Assembly: GCA_964353455.1 (NCBI GenBank)
Contig: CAYGWP010000034.1
Location: 1-17,735, forward strand
Source of the DNA: CAYGWP01 sp964353455
GTDB lineage: Bacteria; Planctomycetota; Phycisphaerae; FEN-1346
Direction: 5' to 3'
DNA: 17,735 nucleotides
Of this stretch, positions 1-6,780 are shown one piece after another. The first letter of the stretch is position 1. Every line of letters starts with the position of its first letter. The notes beneath the pieces are model-generated. The model had not been told where the DNA came from. It saw only the letters and a program-made list of their open reading frames with translations, and searched no databases. The position numbers were made by a program, and so were the translations under genes.

Positions 1-7
1 GCACTTC

Positions 8-98
8 GCGCGGCGGGTCTCCCGACCCGCCGCGCACGATTGGTTCTCTATGCATGCAGCGCCACATCAGGCGCGGTGGGTCGGGAGACCCACCGCGC
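8..98. repeat. Family A double-hairpin palindromic repeat, copy 1
   Basis: There are two hairpins, at 8-35 (11-bp stem GCGCGGCGGGT / ACCCGCCGCGC) and 71-98 (11-bp stem GCGCGGTGGGT / ACCCACCGCGC). The second half is also the reverse complement of the first, with 26 of 28 positions matching, so the whole can fold either as two hairpins or as one long cruciform. A second copy with longer, cleaner ends lies at 14172-14303. This copy follows the 3' end of the RraA-like gene (stop at 123) and may be cut by the window edge. It lacks a T-tract, so it is not a classical terminator. Confidence 0.85.
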
Positions 99-122
99 AA
101 ATGCTCAGGCGGCGCCGCAATG

Positions 123-827
123 TTACTTGTCCTTGACCGTGTCGTCCAGGTTGCGGCCCAGGTCCTGGTAGAGTTTGCGGCGGCCGGCCTTGTCGCGTTT
201 GTGCTCGGCGCCGGCGTGTTTGGCCACGTCGAGGGCGATCTTGCGCGGGACGACGATGACGCCGTCGCCGTCGGCCACGACCACGTCGCCGGGATTCACG
301 AGCACGCCGCCGACCGAGACGGGCACGTCCTTCGAGTCGAACTTCAGCCGCCCCTGGACCATCCCGTGCGAGCACATGGCCGACCAGAACGGGATTTTCT
401 GGAGTATGATCTCGTCGGTGTCGCGGACGCCGCCGCTCGTCACGTAGCCGCGCGCCCCGGCCTTGAAGCCGCCCAGGGTGTTATTCGAGCCCATGAGTCC
501 GGCATCCGCGCCGCTCTGGTCGATGACGCAGAAGTCGCCCGGCTGGATGTCGGCCATCCACGGATACGGGCAGACCTCCTTGTAGTACTGGCCCACCCAC
601 TTCCAGTACTCATCGGGGGTCATCGTCGGGATGGTTCCCTGGAACGGCACGTATCTGCATGTGCGCGCGATGCCGCACGTGTGCGTCCGCCACAGCGGGC
701 GGATGGCCGGGCTCATCGACCCGACGTGGTGCATCATCATGGTGTCGAGGCCGTCCCGCACATCGGCCACGCGGAGGTCCTCGTACGCCGCCAGCAGGTC
801 GTCGCGCTCTTGCTTGGAGAGGGCCAT
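123..827 (-). CDS. RraA-like / HMG-aldolase family protein
   Basis: This 234-aa protein belongs to the RraA / 4-hydroxy-4-methyl-2-oxoglutarate aldolase / 'dimethylmenaquinone methyltransferase' fold. Visible family marks are the central segment ARGYVTSGGVRDTDEI, whose Arg-Asp pair corresponds to the metal and substrate site of the aldolases, and the C-terminal block NPGDVVVADGDGVIVVPR. Family members cleave pyruvate from 4-hydroxy-4-methyl-2-oxoglutarate or oxaloacetate, or in E. coli inhibit RNase E; the substrate here cannot be told from sequence. I chose the start at 827 (MALSKQER) because AAGGA lies 9 bases upstream. The open frame extends further (start at 869), but that extension lacks a ribosome site and family similarity. 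The gene is downstream of the ferredoxin on the same strand, with about 130 bases and a hairpin between them. Confidence 0.85.
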   Translation of the reverse strand: MALSKQERDDLLAAYEDLRVADVRDGLDTMMMHHVGSMSPAIRPLWRTHTCGIARTCRYVPFQGTIPTMTPDEYWKWVGQYYKEVCPYPWMADIQPGDFCVIDQSGADAGLMGSNNTLGGFKAGARGYVTSGGVRDTDEIILQKIPFWSAMCSHGMVQGRLKFDSKDVPVSVGGVLVNPGDVVVADGDGVIVVPRKIALDVAKHAGAEHKRDKAGRRKLYQDLGRNLDDTVKDK

Positions 828-870
828 GAGAGGGCATCCTTCGCTTTGTTCTGTGGGCATGGAACACATA

Positions 871-894
871 GCCCGCGCAACCTACCGCGCGGGC
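871..894. repeat. Perfect 8-bp-stem hairpin between ferredoxin and RraA-like gene
   Basis: GCCCGCGC (871-878) pairs with GCGCGGGC (887-894) across an 8-base loop. It lies upstream of the RraA-like start. Neither strand has a T-run after the stem, so a processing or attenuation role is possible but unproven. Confidence 0.6.
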
Positions 895-909
895 GGGGTA
901 AAGACAACG

Positions 910-953
910 ACATTTAGCCGACATTTAGCCGGCGGACTTGTCCGCCGCGTGCT
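910..953 (+). repeat. Family B repeat (ACATTTAGCCG head plus hairpin), solitary copy with duplicated head
   Basis: The 11-bp head ACATTTAGCCG occurs twice in tandem (910-920 and 921-931). It is followed by the stem GGCGGA / TCCGCC around a CTTG loop (931-946) and the tail GCGTGCT. The copy at 12063 has the same head, loop and tail but an entirely different, still self-complementary stem. The element ends a few bases from the ferredoxin stop codon (958). Confidence 0.8.
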
Positions 954-957
954 GACC

Positions 958-1350
958 TCACCCGTGAATCAGCGGCGGCAGGCAGTGGACGCAGACCCAC
1001 TGGCTCTTGCCCTGGTGGCGGCAAGGGAAGAGGACGACTTCCTCCTCGGTAGCCCCGCAGCGGAAGCAGCCTTCGCCGAGGAGCGTCTTGCCGCGCTTGG
1101 CCTGTTCTTCCTCGGCGGCCTTCGGGTCGAAGTCGCGGGCCTCGCGTTCCTCGATGGTGATCGCCCCCGTCGGGCAGACGCCGAGGCAGAAGCCTGCGCC
1201 GTCGCAGAGTTCCTCGCGGATGACCTTGGCCTTGCCGCCGACGAGTTTGATCGCCCCCTCGGCGCACGGCGCCACGCACGCGCCGCAGCCGTCGCAGAGG
1301 TCCTCGTTGATCTTCGCGATCTTGCGTTTCTTCACTGTGGCCTTCGCCAT
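958..1350 (-). CDS. Two-cluster ferredoxin-like protein with C-terminal zinc ribbon
   Basis: This 130-aa cytoplasmic electron-carrier candidate has a first cluster motif with Cys19, Cys22, Cys25 and Cys29 (C-x2-C-x2-C-x3-C). The second is Cys49-x5-Cys55-x3-Cys59-Pro: the second cysteine of the usual C-x2-C-x2-C-x3-CP is replaced by Ala52. A tail after residue 90 carries CFRC (95-98), C110-R-H112 and CVHC (120-123), which resembles a zinc ribbon. Ferredoxins with this CDGxGxC signature followed by an EREAxxFD helix are common in anaerobes, and similar small ferredoxins are partners of hybrid-cluster protein in HcpR-type regulons; I infer but cannot show that role. The start at 1350 has a strong AAGGAGG ribosome site. 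Transcription probably begins near 1374, from a TATGAT -10 preceded by an FNR-like box. The open frame continues upstream to 1476, but that part has no family character. Confidence 0.85.
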   Translation of the reverse strand: MAKATVKKRKIAKINEDLCDGCGACVAPCAEGAIKLVGGKAKVIREELCDGAGFCLGVCPTGAITIEEREARDFDPKAAEEEQAKRGKTLLGEGCFRCGATEEEVVLFPCRHQGKSQWVCVHCLPPLIHG

Positions 1351-1373
1351 CGGCGAACCTCCTTCGAAGTTCC

Positions 1374-1422
1374 TACCACCATCATACACAGTGGGCGGGG
1401 CAGGGGCCTTGATGCAGGTCAA
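1374..1422 (-). promoter_or_regulatory. FNR/HcpR-type box and promoter of the ferredoxin gene
   Basis: Read on the minus strand, TTGACCTGCATCAA (1422-1409) matches 9 of the 10 defined positions of the FNR consensus TTGAT-N4-ATCAA. Its left half TTGAC also fits the HcpR-type consensus. TATGAT (1386-1381) is a good -10. A start about 7 bases further, at 1374, puts the box centre at about -41.5, the classical class II activator position. The regulator encoded upstream (1522-2226) has the E-T-x-S-R recognition-helix motif that reads TTGA half sites in FNR. Confidence 0.7.
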
Positions 1423-1433
1423 GAAAACAATAA

Positions 1434-1527
1434 GTTTAGCCGCGACTCGAAGAGGAGCGCGCGTTCGAACGGTCACACGCGCTCCTCCCGCCCGAGGCGG
1501 GTCTTCGACTTCGAGTCGCGGCTAAAC
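1434..1527. repeat. Family B full inverted-pair repeat between ferredoxin and regulator
   Basis: Perfect 19-bp inverted arms, GTTTAGCCGCGACTCGAAG at 1434-1452 and its reverse complement at 1509-1527, enclose an inner hairpin (AGGAGCGC 1453-1460 / GCGCTCCT 1479-1486) and a GC-rich segment. The right arm overlaps the last codons of the regulator gene: the TAG stop at 1522-1524 is part of the arm. Confidence 0.9.
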
Positions 1528-2226
1528 GTGCATCTCCAGCGCCTGGCCCCCCGCGAGGGCTTCAAGGCGGGCGGCGCTGCGGAATGTGACGACCTTGCCA
1601 TCGACGGTAAGGAGTTTCGCCGCGGCCAGGCGGGCAAACGCGCGGCTGAGGGTCTCCGGGGCGGTGCCCAGGTGCCGCGCGAGTTCGCCTTTCGGGATGT
1701 CCAGGCGCACCGACGCCCCCTTTTCGATTGCGACGCCCTTGCGGCGGGCCAGGTCGGTCAGATACCGGGCCAGTCGCCCGGCCACGTCGGTCAGGGCGAT
1801 CTGCTCGATGAGGGTCGTCAGTTGGCGGCACAGCCGCGCCAGCGCCGCAATGAGGCCGGCGGCAAGGGCGGGGTTCTCGCCCAGGCCCTTCAGGAACCGG
1901 TCTCGCGGGAAGAACGCCACGCGGCTCTCGGCCAGCGTCTCGGCGAACGCCGGGAACGTCTCGCCGGCGAACATCGCCGCCTCCGCGAACGCCTGACCGG
2001 GCCCGAACACGTGCAGTATCTGCTGCCGCCCGTCCGGCGAAAGTTTATAGACCTTCACCTTCCCGTCGAGGACCACATAGAAGCCGTCGGCCGGCTGGCC
2101 CTCGCGGAAGAGGAGTTGCCCGGCCGGCGCCTTCCGCTCGACGGCCAGGCGCGCTATCGCCTCGCGCGCCTCATCTTCAAGGCCCGCGAAGAGGGCGACG
2201 TGTCTCAGCGATTCGGCCAGGCTCAT
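1522..2226 (-). CDS. Crp/Fnr-family transcriptional regulator (FNR-type recognition helix)
   Basis: The protein has 234 aa. Residues about 10-125 form the cyclic-nucleotide-binding-like beta roll (including LLFREGQPADGFYVVLDGKVKVY), followed by the dimerization helix and a C-terminal winged helix (about 170-225). The recognition helix reads PETLSRAFARL: Glu191, Ser194 and Arg195 match the FNR residues that contact TTGA, not the CRP set. There is no N-terminal cysteine cluster, so it is not an oxygen-sensing FNR of the E. coli type; HcpR, Dnr or NnrR-like sensing is possible. The ATG overlaps the stop of the hydrolase gene (ATGA, 2223-2226), implying translational coupling. A TTGA-type box before the ferredoxin next downstream is its likeliest local target. 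Its TAG stop lies in a family B repeat arm. Confidence 0.88.
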   Translation of the reverse strand: MSLAESLRHVALFAGLEDEAREAIARLAVERKAPAGQLLFREGQPADGFYVVLDGKVKVYKLSPDGRQQILHVFGPGQAFAEAAMFAGETFPAFAETLAESRVAFFPRDRFLKGLGENPALAAGLIAALARLCRQLTTLIEQIALTDVAGRLARYLTDLARRKGVAIEKGASVRLDIPKGELARHLGTAPETLSRAFARLAAAKLLTVDGKVVTFRSAARLEALAGGQALEMHV

Positions 2227-3104
2227 GGGGTCTTCGCCTCCGGCGCGGCGGCCTCGCCCGAGACGAGGTGCTTGACCGCCTCGGCGAACCAACCGCTGTG
2301 CCACTCGTGCTTGCGCTGGGTGGAGTTGTCATAGATGTGCGGGATGCCGAGCGCGGCCATCCGGGCGTGGGCCTGCTCGGTATCTTCCTTGAAGTTGCCG
2401 TATCCGAGGAGGATCAGCCGCGCGGGGCCGCCTTTGAGCAGCCCGGCCCGCTGCTCCAGCAGTGCGGAAATCTTGTACGGCTCGAAGTTCTGCTGAGTTG
2501 CGAAGATGTCGCCCATGCCGAACTTGGTGGGCGTCTGCATCATGAGGGGCGAATCCCAGGCGGCCGCGCGGCTGAAGAGGTCCGGATGCCTGAGGAGCAG
2601 GCTGAACGCCCCCCATCCGGACTTGCTGAACCCGATGAGCAGCCGCCCGCGCGGCTCGCGCATGGTGGGGGTGCGGTCCTCGACGAGCGGCAGGACGACT
2701 TTCAGAAAGTGGCTCTCCTGGCGGATCTTCGGGTTGGTCGGATGGTCGGCGTACCACGGCAGCGAGTCGAAGGCGGGCGCGGCACAGATGAGGCCGTACT
2801 TGTTGGCCACGTCCAGACGCCGGGCCTCCTGGATTCCGCTGCCCCACTGGCCGCGCGTTCCGGCGTTGACGGGCAAAATGTAGAGAACCGGGTAGCGTTT
2901 GCTCGGGTCGAGTTTGTCGGGCACGATGATCTCGACGGCGTTCGGTCCGGCAAGGTACTCGCTGGTCACCGTGTATGTGATGATGCCGTCATCGGACTTC
3001 CTGGGGCCTTCGATCACGGTTTCGGCCTTTACCGAAGGCGCGGGCAGGACGAGCCAAAGCCCGGCAACCGCAAGACCGCAGAGAATCGTATCACGAAATC
3101 GCAT
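2223..3104 (-). CDS. Secreted alpha/beta-hydrolase (esterase-like)
   Basis: The protein has 293 aa with a clear signal peptide (MRFRDTILCG..., hydrophobic core, cleavage near VKA/ET), so it is exported. The mature part resembles the putative esterase / feruloyl-esterase-like group. An N-terminal strand with KRYPVLYILPVN is followed by the nucleophile elbow GFSKSGWGA (Gly-x-Ser-x-Ser-Gly variant) and the late histidine in RKHEWHSGWF; the acid residue is not certain. Substrate is unknown; carbohydrate or acyl ester hydrolysis is the usual role. No Shine-Dalgarno sequence precedes the start, and the -10 element ends only 8 bases upstream, so the message may be leaderless. The 3' end overlaps the regulator start by ATGA. 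Confidence 0.8.
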   Translation of the reverse strand: MRFRDTILCGLAVAGLWLVLPAPSVKAETVIEGPRKSDDGIITYTVTSEYLAGPNAVEIIVPDKLDPSKRYPVLYILPVNAGTRGQWGSGIQEARRLDVANKYGLICAAPAFDSLPWYADHPTNPKIRQESHFLKVVLPLVEDRTPTMREPRGRLLIGFSKSGWGAFSLLLRHPDLFSRAAAWDSPLMMQTPTKFGMGDIFATQQNFEPYKISALLEQRAGLLKGGPARLILLGYGNFKEDTEQAHARMAALGIPHIYDNSTQRKHEWHSGWFAEAVKHLVSGEAAAPEAKTP

Positions 3105-3112
3105 TGGGGTAT

Positions 3113-3141
3113 TCTATAAGAAGAAAGATGTGAATTGCCAA
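3113..3141 (-). promoter_or_regulatory. Promoter of the hydrolase-regulator pair
   Basis: On the minus strand, TTGGCA (3141-3136), a 17-base spacer and TATAGA (3118-3113) form a good housekeeping-type promoter. Only 8 bases separate the -10 from the ATG at 3104, so transcription would start at or within a few bases of the start codon. The heptamer array lies immediately upstream of the -35. Confidence 0.6.
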
Positions 3142-3167
3142 TCCACAATCCGCAATCCACAATCCAC
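3140..3167. repeat. Four tandem 7-bp repeats (AATCCAC)
   Basis: The units are AATCCAC, AATCCGC, AATCCAC and AATCCAC, ending in a partial AAT. The array overlaps the last base or two of the -35 box of the hydrolase promoter and sits between it and the convergent-side end of the XerC gene (stop at 3175). Heptameric short tandem repeats can expand and contract by slippage. Confidence 0.85.
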
Positions 3168-3174
3168 AATTGTT

Positions 3175-4095
3175 TCAGTTCGCCCTTGGATGTGCCGCCT
3201 CATAGACTTCCTTCAGGCGGCTGGCGGTGACGTGTGTGTATATCTGAGTGGTGGATAGGCTGCGATGGCCGAGGAGTTCCTGGACCGCCCTGAGGTCCGC
3301 CCCTCGCTCAAGCATGTGCGTGGCGAACGAGTGCCGCAGGGTGTGCGGGCTGACGTGCGTGTCGAGCCCGGCCGCCGCAAGGTACTTCGCCAATTTGCGC
3401 CGCACGCTCCGGGCGTCGAGCCGGTGGCCGTGGCGGTTCAGGAATGCGGCCTTCGGGTCGCGGAGGGGCATGCCCGCGCGGCCGGCCAGGTACTGGTTCA
3501 TCGCCCGGACGGCGAAGGACCCGAGCGGCGAGAGGCGCTCGCGCTTGCCCTTGCCGCGGACGCGGATCACCTCGCCTATAAGGTCGATGTCCTCCAGGTT
3601 CAGGCCCACCAGTTCGCTGACGCGGATGCCGGTTGAGTAGAGCACCTCGAGCATGGCCGTGTCGCGCAGCGAAAGGAAATCGTTGCCGGCCGCGGCCGCC
3701 AGCAGCCGCTCCACTTCGCCGGGGGCGAGGAACTTAGGCAGCCGCTTTTCCTGCCGCGGCGTGCGGATGAGTTTGACAGGGTTCGCCTGCACGTCGCCCT
3801 GCCGCGCGAGGAACTTGTAGAATGAGCGAAGCGTGGCGATCTTGCGCGCGACGGTGGCGCGGCTGTAGTCCTGGCGCCTCAGTTCCGCCAGGTACGCGCG
3901 CAGGTCAAGCGGCGTGATGCGCTTCAGGCGCTCCGTGAATGCGCCGCCGGCGGTGTCGGACTCCGATGCGCCTGGCCCCGTCAGGAACGCCGCGAAGTGC
4001 GCCAGGTCCGCCGCGTAGCACCGCACCGTGTGGACGGAGAAATTGCGCTCGTTTGCCAGGTACGCGATGAATTTCTCGATCAGCGGATTAGCCAT
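3175..4095 (-). CDS. xerC: XerC/XerD-type tyrosine recombinase
   Basis: The protein has 306 aa, the usual Xer length. The N-terminal SAM-like core-binding domain spans about residues 3-100 and the catalytic domain about 115-300. Catalytic residues are visible: Arg158 (STGIRVSEL), Lys182 (RGKGKRERLSP), His251-x-x-Arg254 (HTLRHSFATHML), His277 (LLGHRSLSTTQ) and the nucleophile Tyr286 (IYTHV). Xer proteins resolve chromosome dimers at dif and are also used by some mobile elements; no dif site was recognised here. The start MANPLIEKF at 4095 lies just inside the stop of the upstream small gene (8 bases apart), so the two are likely one operon. The open frame extends to 4350, but that part is the shadow of the small gene. 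XerC and XerD cannot be separated with certainty. Confidence 0.92.
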   Translation of the reverse strand: MANPLIEKFIAYLANERNFSVHTVRCYAADLAHFAAFLTGPGASESDTAGGAFTERLKRITPLDLRAYLAELRRQDYSRATVARKIATLRSFYKFLARQGDVQANPVKLIRTPRQEKRLPKFLAPGEVERLLAAAAGNDFLSLRDTAMLEVLYSTGIRVSELVGLNLEDIDLIGEVIRVRGKGKRERLSPLGSFAVRAMNQYLAGRAGMPLRDPKAAFLNRHGHRLDARSVRRKLAKYLAAAGLDTHVSPHTLRHSFATHMLERGADLRAVQELLGHRSLSTTQIYTHVTASRLKEVYEAAHPRAN

Positions 4096-4103
4096 CCGGG
4101 TCG

Positions 4104-4328
4104 TCAGCCCTCTTCGCATTTCCGGCCGGCCGCGCGGGCGAACAGCCGCTGCGTGATCTGCCGCGACAGCACGGCGGCATCGAACCAGTCGAAATCGATG
4201 TCCGGGTCCTCGGCCCAATCCATCAGCCGGGCAATGCTCGCCTCCTCGTCGCCCGCGCCGCACCTCACGAGGAACCGCTGCCTCCCCTTGACGAGCGAAA
4301 ACTGGTACGTCTGGGCCGTGGCGTTCAT
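4104..4328 (-). CDS. Small conserved-looking protein upstream of xerC
   Basis: The protein has 74 aa (MNATAQTYQFSLVKG...), is acidic in the middle (DEEASIARLMDWAEDPDIDFDWFD) and has a basic C-terminus. No transmembrane segment or signal is present and I recognise no family. GGAGAGG precedes the ATG at 4328 with normal spacing. The gene ends 8 bases before the recombinase start, which suggests co-translation. A pattern of conserved-looking Trp, Asp and Phe residues argues for a real protein. A role with XerC is only suggested by position. Confidence 0.65.
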   Translation of the reverse strand: MNATAQTYQFSLVKGRQRFLVRCGAGDEEASIARLMDWAEDPDIDFDWFDAAVLSRQITQRLFARAAGRKCEEG

Positions 4329-4440
4329 TAGACAACCTCTCCATGCGCAAGCGCGTCCCGGCGCCGGGCGCGCCGCCACCGCCTGACTTATCGGCAGGGC
4401 GGGGCCGCGGCCTTTCGGGAATCCGCGGGCCACTTTGGCG

Positions 4441-4469
4441 TTGACGCCGCCGCGGGCGATTTCTAAACT
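4441..4469 (+). promoter_or_regulatory. Sigma-70-like promoter of galK-trpD
   Basis: TTGACG (4441-4446), a 17-base spacer and TAAACT (4464-4469). Transcription would start near 4476 with a short leader containing the GGGAGGGAAGGG ribosome-binding region before ATG 4503. Confidence 0.6.
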
Positions 4470-4502
4470 CGCCGAGACCTATCGGGGAGGGAAGGGCAAC
4501 AC

Positions 4503-5696
4503 ATGGCCGACCTGCTGGCGCGATACCGCGAAATCTTCGGCGACGGCGGCACGGTGCGCATCGTCCGCGGCCCCGGGCGCGTCAACCTCATCGGCGAGCA
4601 TACCGACTACAACGGCGGCTTCGTCATGCCGATGGCGCTGGAGGCGGCCGTGCGCCTGGCCCTCGTGCCGCAGGCCGACCCGGTCGTGACCCTCTGGTCC
4701 GAGCAGTTCGCCGAGCGTGCCGAGTTCGCACTGGGGGGCGACGAGCCGGCCCAGGCGCCGCACTGGCTCAAGTACCCGATGAAGGTGGGCGAGGTCCTGG
4801 CCGAGGCGGGCGTCAAACTCTCTGGGTTCCGGGCGGTCGTCGAGGGGGACGTGCCGGTCGGCTCGGGCCTCTCGTCGAGCGCTGCGTACGAGGTGGCCTC
4901 GGCCCTGGCGTTCCTTGCGGCCGCGCGGCCAGACGTTCCGGCCGGCCCGGCCGAGACGGCGGCCGCGGCGCATGGGCTTACGACGGGGCGCCTGGCGCTC
5001 CTCTGCCAGACGGCCGAGCACCGCGTGGGCGTCCGCTGCGGTATCATGGACCAATTTATAAGTCTGCACGGCAAGAGGGGCCATGCGATCGTCCTGGATT
5101 GCCGCGATCTTTCATACGAGGCCGTGCCGCTGCCTACCGACCGGGCCAAGGTCGTGGTCATCGACTCCGGCGTCCGCCGCAAACTCACGAGCGGCGCGTA
5201 CAATGAGCGCCGAAGCCAGTGCGAGGAAGGGGCCGGGCGGCTGCGGAAATTCAACCCCGACGTTAAGGACCTCCGCGACGTGACGCCGGAACTCTTCAAG
5301 GCACACGAGGCGTCGCTGCCGAAGGTCGTCCGCCGCAGGTGCCGCCACGTGGTCACGGAGGATGCGCGGGTGCTGGAGTCGGCCCGGGCCCTCAAGGAGG
5401 GCGACATCGAGCGGTTCGGCGAACTCATGAACGCCAGCCACGATTCACTCCGCGACGATTACGAAGTGAGCGGGCCGGAACTCGACCTCCTGGTCCGGAT
5501 AGCGCGCGGCGTGCGCGGCGTCCTGGGGTCGCGCCTGACGGGTGCTGGCTTCGGCGGGTGCACGGTTACGCTCGCGCGGCCCGAGGCGGTCGAGCCGCTC
5601 CGCGCGGCCGTCCTGGCCGGGTACGAGAAGGCCACGGGCCTTGCCCCCCGCATCTGGGTCTCCGACGCCGCCGACGGGGCTGCTATCGAGACATAA
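4503..5696 (+). CDS. galK: Galactokinase
   Basis: This 397-aa cytoplasmic GHMP kinase phosphorylates galactose at C1 with ATP (Leloir pathway). Diagnostic segments are the galactokinase signature GRVNLIGEHTDYNGG (residues 25-39), the ATP-binding glycine/serine loop PVGSGLSSSAA (118-128), the catalytic aspartate Asp183 in CGIMDQF, and the C-terminal GAGFGGCTVTLA (about 350). Length is typical. The start at 4503 is preceded by a strong purine-rich ribosome site and a promoter at 4441-4469. No galT or galE is in the window. The stop codon TAA is followed immediately by the ATG of trpD, with no gap. Other GHMP sugar kinases are possible, but the signature is specific. Confidence 0.92.
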   Translation: MADLLARYREIFGDGGTVRIVRGPGRVNLIGEHTDYNGGFVMPMALEAAVRLALVPQADPVVTLWSEQFAERAEFALGGDEPAQAPHWLKYPMKVGEVLAEAGVKLSGFRAVVEGDVPVGSGLSSSAAYEVASALAFLAAARPDVPAGPAETAAAAHGLTTGRLALLCQTAEHRVGVRCGIMDQFISLHGKRGHAIVLDCRDLSYEAVPLPTDRAKVVVIDSGVRRKLTSGAYNERRSQCEEGAGRLRKFNPDVKDLRDVTPELFKAHEASLPKVVRRRCRHVVTEDARVLESARALKEGDIERFGELMNASHDSLRDDYEVSGPELDLLVRIARGVRGVLGSRLTGAGFGGCTVTLARPEAVEPLRAAVLAGYEKATGLAPRIWVSDAADGAAIET

Positions 5697-6707
5697 ATGA
5701 TACCTTATATACAAAAGTTGGCACGCGGCGGGCACCTTTCGCTCGAAGAGTCGCAGGCCGCCATGCGCGAAATCATGGACGGCCGCGCCACGCCCGCACA
5801 GATCGCGGCCTACCTGACGGCCCTCTCCATCAAGGGGCCCACGCCCGATGAGATCGCCGGGGCGGCCATCGTGATGCGCGAAAAGGCCATACGCATCGAC
5901 GTCGGCGACCTGCCGGTCGTCGATACCTGCGGGACCGGCGGCACGGGGAAGAAACCCTTTAATATCTCCACGTGTGCCGCCATTGTCGCCGCCGGTGCGG
6001 GGGCATACGTGGCGAAGCACGGGAACCGCGGGGCCACGTCGAAGTGCGGCTCGTCCGACGTCCTGGAGGCCCTGGGCGTCAACGTCTATGCCGAGCCGGC
6101 GGTCGTGGCCCGCTGCATCCGCGAGGCGCACATGGGGTTCCTCTTCGCCCCGGAACTCCACGGGGCGATGAAGTACGCCGTCCCGGTCCGGAAGGAGATC
6201 GGCATCCGCACGGTCTTCAACGTCCTCGGGCCGCTGACGAACCCGGCGGGCGCCCGGCGGCAGGTCATGGGCGTGTATGCGGCCGACCTGGTGCGCCCCA
6301 TCGCGGATGTGCTCCTCAGGCTCGGGACCGAGCACGCCCTTGTGGTCCACTCGGCCGACGGGCTGGACGAGATCGCCCTCTCGGCCCCGACGCACGTGTG
6401 CGAGGTCCGCGGCGGGGCGGTCGCCTGCTACGACCTTTCGCCGGAGTTCCTGGGCCTTCCGACCGCGAGCCTTGAGGAGATCCGCGCCGAGACGGCGCCC
6501 CAGAGCGCCGATTGCGTCCGGTCGGTCCTCCGCGGCGAGGGCGGCCCGCGACGCGATGTGGTCCTGGCGAACGCCGGCGCGGCCATCTACGTCTCTGGAC
6601 TAGCCCGCGACATCCACGACGGCATCAAGCGCGCCGCCGAGAGCATCGACACGGGCGCGGCCGGCCGGGTCCTTGAAGCGCTGGTTCGCATTTCGCATGC
6701 CACATGA
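5697..6707 (+). CDS. trpD: Anthranilate phosphoribosyltransferase
   Basis: This 336-aa enzyme of tryptophan synthesis joins anthranilate to PRPP. The N-terminal helical domain (about 1-65) is followed by the phosphoribosyltransferase fold: GTGGTGKKPFNIST (79-92), AGAGAYVAKHGNRG (99-112), the GSSDVLEALGV segment, the EIGIRTVFNVLGPLTNPA block, and the metal-binding Asp-Glu pair in HSADGLDEIAL (about 225). The usual GTGGD motif has Thr83 in place of Asp. The start codon directly abuts the galK stop, so both genes probably share the promoter at 4441. No other trp gene is near. The TGA stop overlaps the end of a family B repeat. Confidence 0.92.
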   Translation: MIPYIQKLARGGHLSLEESQAAMREIMDGRATPAQIAAYLTALSIKGPTPDEIAGAAIVMREKAIRIDVGDLPVVDTCGTGGTGKKPFNISTCAAIVAAGAGAYVAKHGNRGATSKCGSSDVLEALGVNVYAEPAVVARCIREAHMGFLFAPELHGAMKYAVPVRKEIGIRTVFNVLGPLTNPAGARRQVMGVYAADLVRPIADVLLRLGTEHALVVHSADGLDEIALSAPTHVCEVRGGAVACYDLSPEFLGLPTASLEEIRAETAPQSADCVRSVLRGEGGPRRDVVLANAGAAIYVSGLARDIHDGIKRAAESIDTGAAGRVLEALVRISHAT

Positions 6708-6736
6708 CGCGCGACCCTTCGGGTCGCGGCTAAAAG
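6706..6736 (-). repeat. Family B repeat (TTTAGCCG plus hairpin), solitary, at the trpD 3' end
   Basis: Read on the minus strand, CTTTTAGCC is followed by the stem GCGACCC / GGGTCGC and the tail GCGTC. On the plus strand it is an 8-bp stem CGCGACCC / GGGTCGCG closed by a TTCG tetraloop. It overlaps the last bases of the trpD stop codon. No T-tract follows it on the plus strand. Confidence 0.8.
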
Positions 6737-6780
6737 GATAGCCTGAACGGTGGCCCAAAATGGTAGGCTGAAGGGGGCTG

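Noticed and set aside
631..2334. 567-aa open frame on the plus strand
   Set aside because: It covers the ferredoxin and regulator genes antisense, is rich in Arg/Ala/Gly with no family features, and results from the high GC content.
6708..6730. Strong TTCG-loop hairpin after trpD as an intrinsic terminator
   Set aside because: No T-tract follows the stem on the plus strand; it belongs to the dispersed family B repeats, so structure alone does not show termination.
6738..6778. Near-repeat TAGCCTGAACGG / TAGGCTGAAGGG as a regulatory element
   Set aside because: Two short imperfect copies only, no further copy in the window and no link to the promoter at 6781; too weak to annotate.
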